This document shows positions 6,112-8,273 of a DNA stretch of 8,273 nucleotides, one piece after another. The DNA comes from an uncultured Taibaiella sp. GTDB lineage: Bacteria > Bacteroidota > Bacteroidia > Chitinophagales > Chitinophagaceae. Made by a program: the position numbers and the translations under genes. The stretch spans positions 1-8,273 of the forward strand of contig CALMXV010000035.1 of NCBI GenBank assembly GCA_937871155.1. The letters are read 5' to 3'. The stretch's first letter is position 1. Every line of letters starts with the position of its first letter. The notes beneath the pieces are model-generated. The model ran no database searches. It was given only the letters and a program-made list of their open reading frames with translations, and had not been told where the DNA came from.

Positions 6112-7785
6112 TTAATTGGTTGCTTCGGCTTTTATTTCGGTAATGACTTCGTTTGATGATTTTAGGTTGTTTCTATGTTCCATGAGCAAGGCATGTTCTA
6201 TAGAAACCTGTCGGATATCTGTATCGGTATTAGCAAGGTTGTATTCTTCTTTAAAACCAATTACTGTTACTTCTACATTTCGTAAAGGTGCTCTGATGTC
6301 TCTAAACTCTCTTATACTATCAAGGATGTCATGAGCAATATATACCGTGTCAGAGGCATTGATAATTACCTTAGAGTCTTCCGGGATAGCATCAAGAGTG
6401 AACAGAATCGCTGCTTTATTAAGAAAGGAGACTTCTTGTGCCAAGTGAATATGAATGATATCTCCAGTTGCGTACTCTTCTTTTTTGAAATAGTAGGCAC
6501 GTTTCATATTTCCTCTTAGAATAGAAAAAATACTGATTATCATACCCAATGCGACACCATATAAAAGGTCGGCAAAGACAACGGTAACCACAGTAACAAT
6601 AAACGGTATAAATTGATACTTTCCTCTTTGATAAAAATGACGAAATACAGCAGGTTTAGCTAATTTATACCCTATGTATAATAAGATGGCTGCTAAGGTG
6701 GCTAAAGGAATTTTGTTTAACATGAATGGTATAGTAAGCACGCAAAGCAACAAGAAAACACCATGAATGATTGCGGACATTTTTGTTTTAGCTCCTGCAT
6801 GTACATTGGTGGAAGACCGCACCACTACTGAAGTTAAGGGTAGTCCCCCAATGAGTGCACTAGCCATATTACCAATACCTTGTGCTTTCAGTTCCAGATT
6901 CGTATCCGTTAATCGCTTTTGCGGATCCAACCTATCGGAAGCTTCTATACATAAAAGTGTTTCGATAGAAGCCACTATAGTAATGGTAAGTGCCGTTATC
7001 CAAACTTCTTTTTTAAGTAAGCTTACACCATTAAATCCATCTGAAAAATTCAAAAAATCAGGATGATATAAGGAGCCTCTCAATTCTTGAAAATTTGAAA
7101 AAATAGGTAACCCTACAAGGTAGCGAGCTTCTTTAATAGCTAAGTTGCTATTGGTGGCAACAAATAGCTCATTAACTAAGGTGCCTACAATGACAGCAAC
7201 TAAAGCGCCGGGTAATAGTTTAATTTTTTTTAAGAAAGATATTTTATCCCAAAGAATAACGATCAAAAACGATATTAATGCTATAACGGCTATACCTAGC
7301 TGTAGTTGTGTAAAGGAAGTTGCAATATCAGAGAATATCTCTAAGCCACTTCCAACTTCTACATCAGCACCAAAAGCTTTGGGTATTTGTTTTAAAAAAA
7401 TAATGATACCAATGCCCGCCAACATCCCCTCTATGACATTATTAGGGAAATAATTTGAGATAGCACCTGCATTTAAAAAACCGAGTATGAGTTGCATCAA
7501 ACCTGCAATAAAAACAGCGGTTAAAAATGTTTCAAATGAACATAATGAAAGTATAGCGGCTACTACTATAGCTGTAAGTCCAGCAGCAGGGCCGGAAACA
7601 CTTATATGAGAATTGGAAATGCTGCCTACAATAATGCCACCTATAATGCCGGTTACAATACCTGCAAATAAAGGGGCGCCCGAGGCCATCGCAATTCCTA
7701 AACATAGTGGCAATGCCACTAAGAACACTACCAAACCTGAAGGTATATCATACTTCAAGTTGGCAAAAATTTTAGTTTTTGACAT
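6112..7785 (-). CDS. SulP-family inorganic anion permease with STAS domain (probable bicarbonate carrier)
   Basis: A 557-residue inner-membrane transporter. Residues from about 14 to 425 are nearly continuous hydrophobic helices with the SulP hallmarks: a first segment DIPSGLVVFLVALPLCLGIA, the PLFAGIVTGIIGG stretch at 38-50, and SGPAAGLTAIV at 64-73. After R424 comes a soluble STAS domain (about 442-540) with the IINASDTVYIAHDILDSI segment in the place of the nucleotide-binding or phosphorylation loop. Members of this family carry sulfate, bicarbonate, oxalate, chloride or other anions, and sequence alone does not fix the substrate. A beta-carbonic anhydrase gene 30 bp downstream on the same strand favours bicarbonate. 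The start at 7785 is the ATG placing MSKTKIF just before the first helix; no Shine-Dalgarno is seen. Family is certain, substrate inferred. Confidence 0.95.
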   Translation of the reverse strand: MSKTKIFANLKYDIPSGLVVFLVALPLCLGIAMASGAPLFAGIVTGIIGGIIVGSISNSHISVSGPAAGLTAIVVAAILSLCSFETFLTAVFIAGLMQLILGFLNAGAISNYFPNNVIEGMLAGIGIIIFLKQIPKAFGADVEVGSGLEIFSDIATSFTQLQLGIAVIALISFLIVILWDKISFLKKIKLLPGALVAVIVGTLVNELFVATNSNLAIKEARYLVGLPIFSNFQELRGSLYHPDFLNFSDGFNGVSLLKKEVWITALTITIVASIETLLCIEASDRLDPQKRLTDTNLELKAQGIGNMASALIGGLPLTSVVVRSSTNVHAGAKTKMSAIIHGVFLLLCVLTIPFMLNKIPLATLAAILLYIGYKLAKPAVFRHFYQRGKYQFIPFIVTVVTVVFADLLYGVALGMIISIFSILRGNMKRAYYFKKEEYATGDIIHIHLAQEVSFLNKAAILFTLDAIPEDSKVIINASDTVYIAHDILDSIREFRDIRAPLRNVEVTVIGFKEEYNLANTDTDIRQVSIEHALLMEHRNNLKSSNEVITEIKAEATN

Positions 7786-7825
7786 GAATGAGGAAGATTA
7801 ATGTAATAAATAAGCTTTGTCTGCC

Positions 7826-7856
7826 TTGATGTTATCAAGTATCAAGATCAAATCAA
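7826..7856. promoter_or_regulatory. TTGAT/ATCAA repeat cluster upstream of the sulP gene
   Basis: TTGAT at 7826-7830 is followed after three bases by ATCAA at 7834-7838. Further direct copies of ATCAA start at 7841, 7847 and 7852, and another lies at 7881-7885. The pair CTTGAT-GTT-ATCAAG is a perfect 15-bp dyad 40-54 bp before the sulP ATG. It resembles the Fnr/Crp-family site TTGAT-N4-ATCAA but is one base short. A regulatory role is inference only; no clear TAnnTTTG element was found in this gap. Confidence 0.3.
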
Positions 7857-7897
7857 ATGATGAAGTGCACCAATTGAAAAATCAATAGGGTACTATG

Positions 7898-8197
7898 TTA
7901 CACTAAACCTTGTTCGGGAGGAGGAAGTAAAATTTCCTTTATGGTATTTTCAAATTTCAAGAAATATGGAAAAGGCTTTTTCTTAGCGTTAATAGCTTCT
8001 GTTATAAATGCAAGTGGGTTTTCAGTAGGAATATATTCCTTCATTACATCAGAGGCACTCTTATGTTTAGCATTTTCTTCTTCAGCAAAATTGAAAACAA
8101 CAGATACATCATACTGGTTGTCGATACAAGTCAATATTGCCGGTATCGTAATGAAAGAAGTGAATACCAATAAAAAGAAGATAGCTTTTGCTTTCAT
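7898..8197 (-). CDS. Small exported or membrane-anchored protein of unknown function
   Basis: A 99-residue protein I do not recognise. I place the start at the ATG at 8197-8195; a TTG three codons upstream is in frame but would give a poorer N-terminus. Residues 5-23 form one hydrophobic segment after K2 and K4, so it is either a signal peptide or a single membrane anchor. C24 follows in ILTC, but the preceding residues fit a lipobox badly. The rest is hydrophilic, with an acidic EEEN patch near residue 40, a lysine-rich stretch near 72-75 and a PPPE tail close to the C-terminus. Codon use and base composition look like the neighbours. It is on the same strand as sulP and ends 112 bp before it, with no terminator between, so read-through is possible. 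The absence of cysteine pairs or catalytic-looking residues gives no functional hint. Confidence 0.65.
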   Translation of the reverse strand: MKAKAIFFLLVFTSFITIPAILTCIDNQYDVSVVFNFAEEENAKHKSASDVMKEYIPTENPLAFITEAINAKKKPFPYFLKFENTIKEILLPPPEQGLV

Positions 8198-8273
8198 CAG
8201 CTGCAAGATACTATGATTCTACTTAGTCAACCCTCAAAAAGTCATTTTTAATTTTCGGGCAAAAAAAGTTTGA

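Noticed and set aside
8204..8206. TTG as start codon of the small exported protein
   Set aside because: The ATG three codons downstream gives a cleaner MKAKA signal-peptide N-terminus, and ATG starts are used by the other genes here.
7941..8216. 91-codon plus-strand open frame opposite the small exported protein
   Set aside because: The minus-strand frame has a proper basic-hydrophobic signal segment and matches the direction of all neighbours; the plus-strand frame ends in a low-complexity stretch and has no supporting signal.

Overview
The window is a compact, AT-rich chromosomal segment whose seven recognisable genes all lie on the minus strand, so transcription runs from high to low coordinates. 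Three things suggest a Bacteroidota bacterium. Start codons are preceded by A-rich leaders without a clear Shine-Dalgarno. There is a good TTG-N21-TAnnTTTG promoter, the Bacteroidota sigma-factor consensus. The protein set also fits: a signal-peptide M23 peptidase with a long C-terminal region, a divergent CPBP membrane protein, and a SulP permease next to a beta-carbonic anhydrase. The genus cannot be told from the sequence.

Layout from the right edge, in the direction of transcription: a small exported protein of unknown function (8197-7898); a SulP-family anion permease with a C-terminal STAS domain (7785-6112), followed 30 bp later by a beta-carbonic anhydrase (6081-5437) and a strong hairpin terminator (5382-5409); a secreted M23 metallopeptidase (5286-3592); a Bcp/PrxQ peroxiredoxin (3445-2969) behind a recognisable promoter, with a CPBP-type membrane protein 21 bp downstream (2947-2018); and a copper-type P1B ATPase (1880 to the left edge), cut off before its C-terminal motifs.

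Functionally, SulP plus carbonic anhydrase reads as a bicarbonate/CO2 handling pair. The peroxiredoxin and the Cu+ ATPase are stress and metal-defence functions, and the M23 protein is an envelope peptidoglycan or envelope-remodelling enzyme. Nothing physically links the blocks beyond shared orientation.

I see no mobile element, CRISPR array, tRNA or rRNA, and no gene-free stretch longer than about 150 bp. The window looks mostly like ordinary core genome, and I found no convincing new multi-gene system. The points most worth checking are departures from family consensus (a metal-site-less first HMA domain and an NGE actuator motif in the ATPase; missing CPBP catalytic residues) and two inverted-repeat candidate operators, upstream of the ATPase and of the sulP gene.
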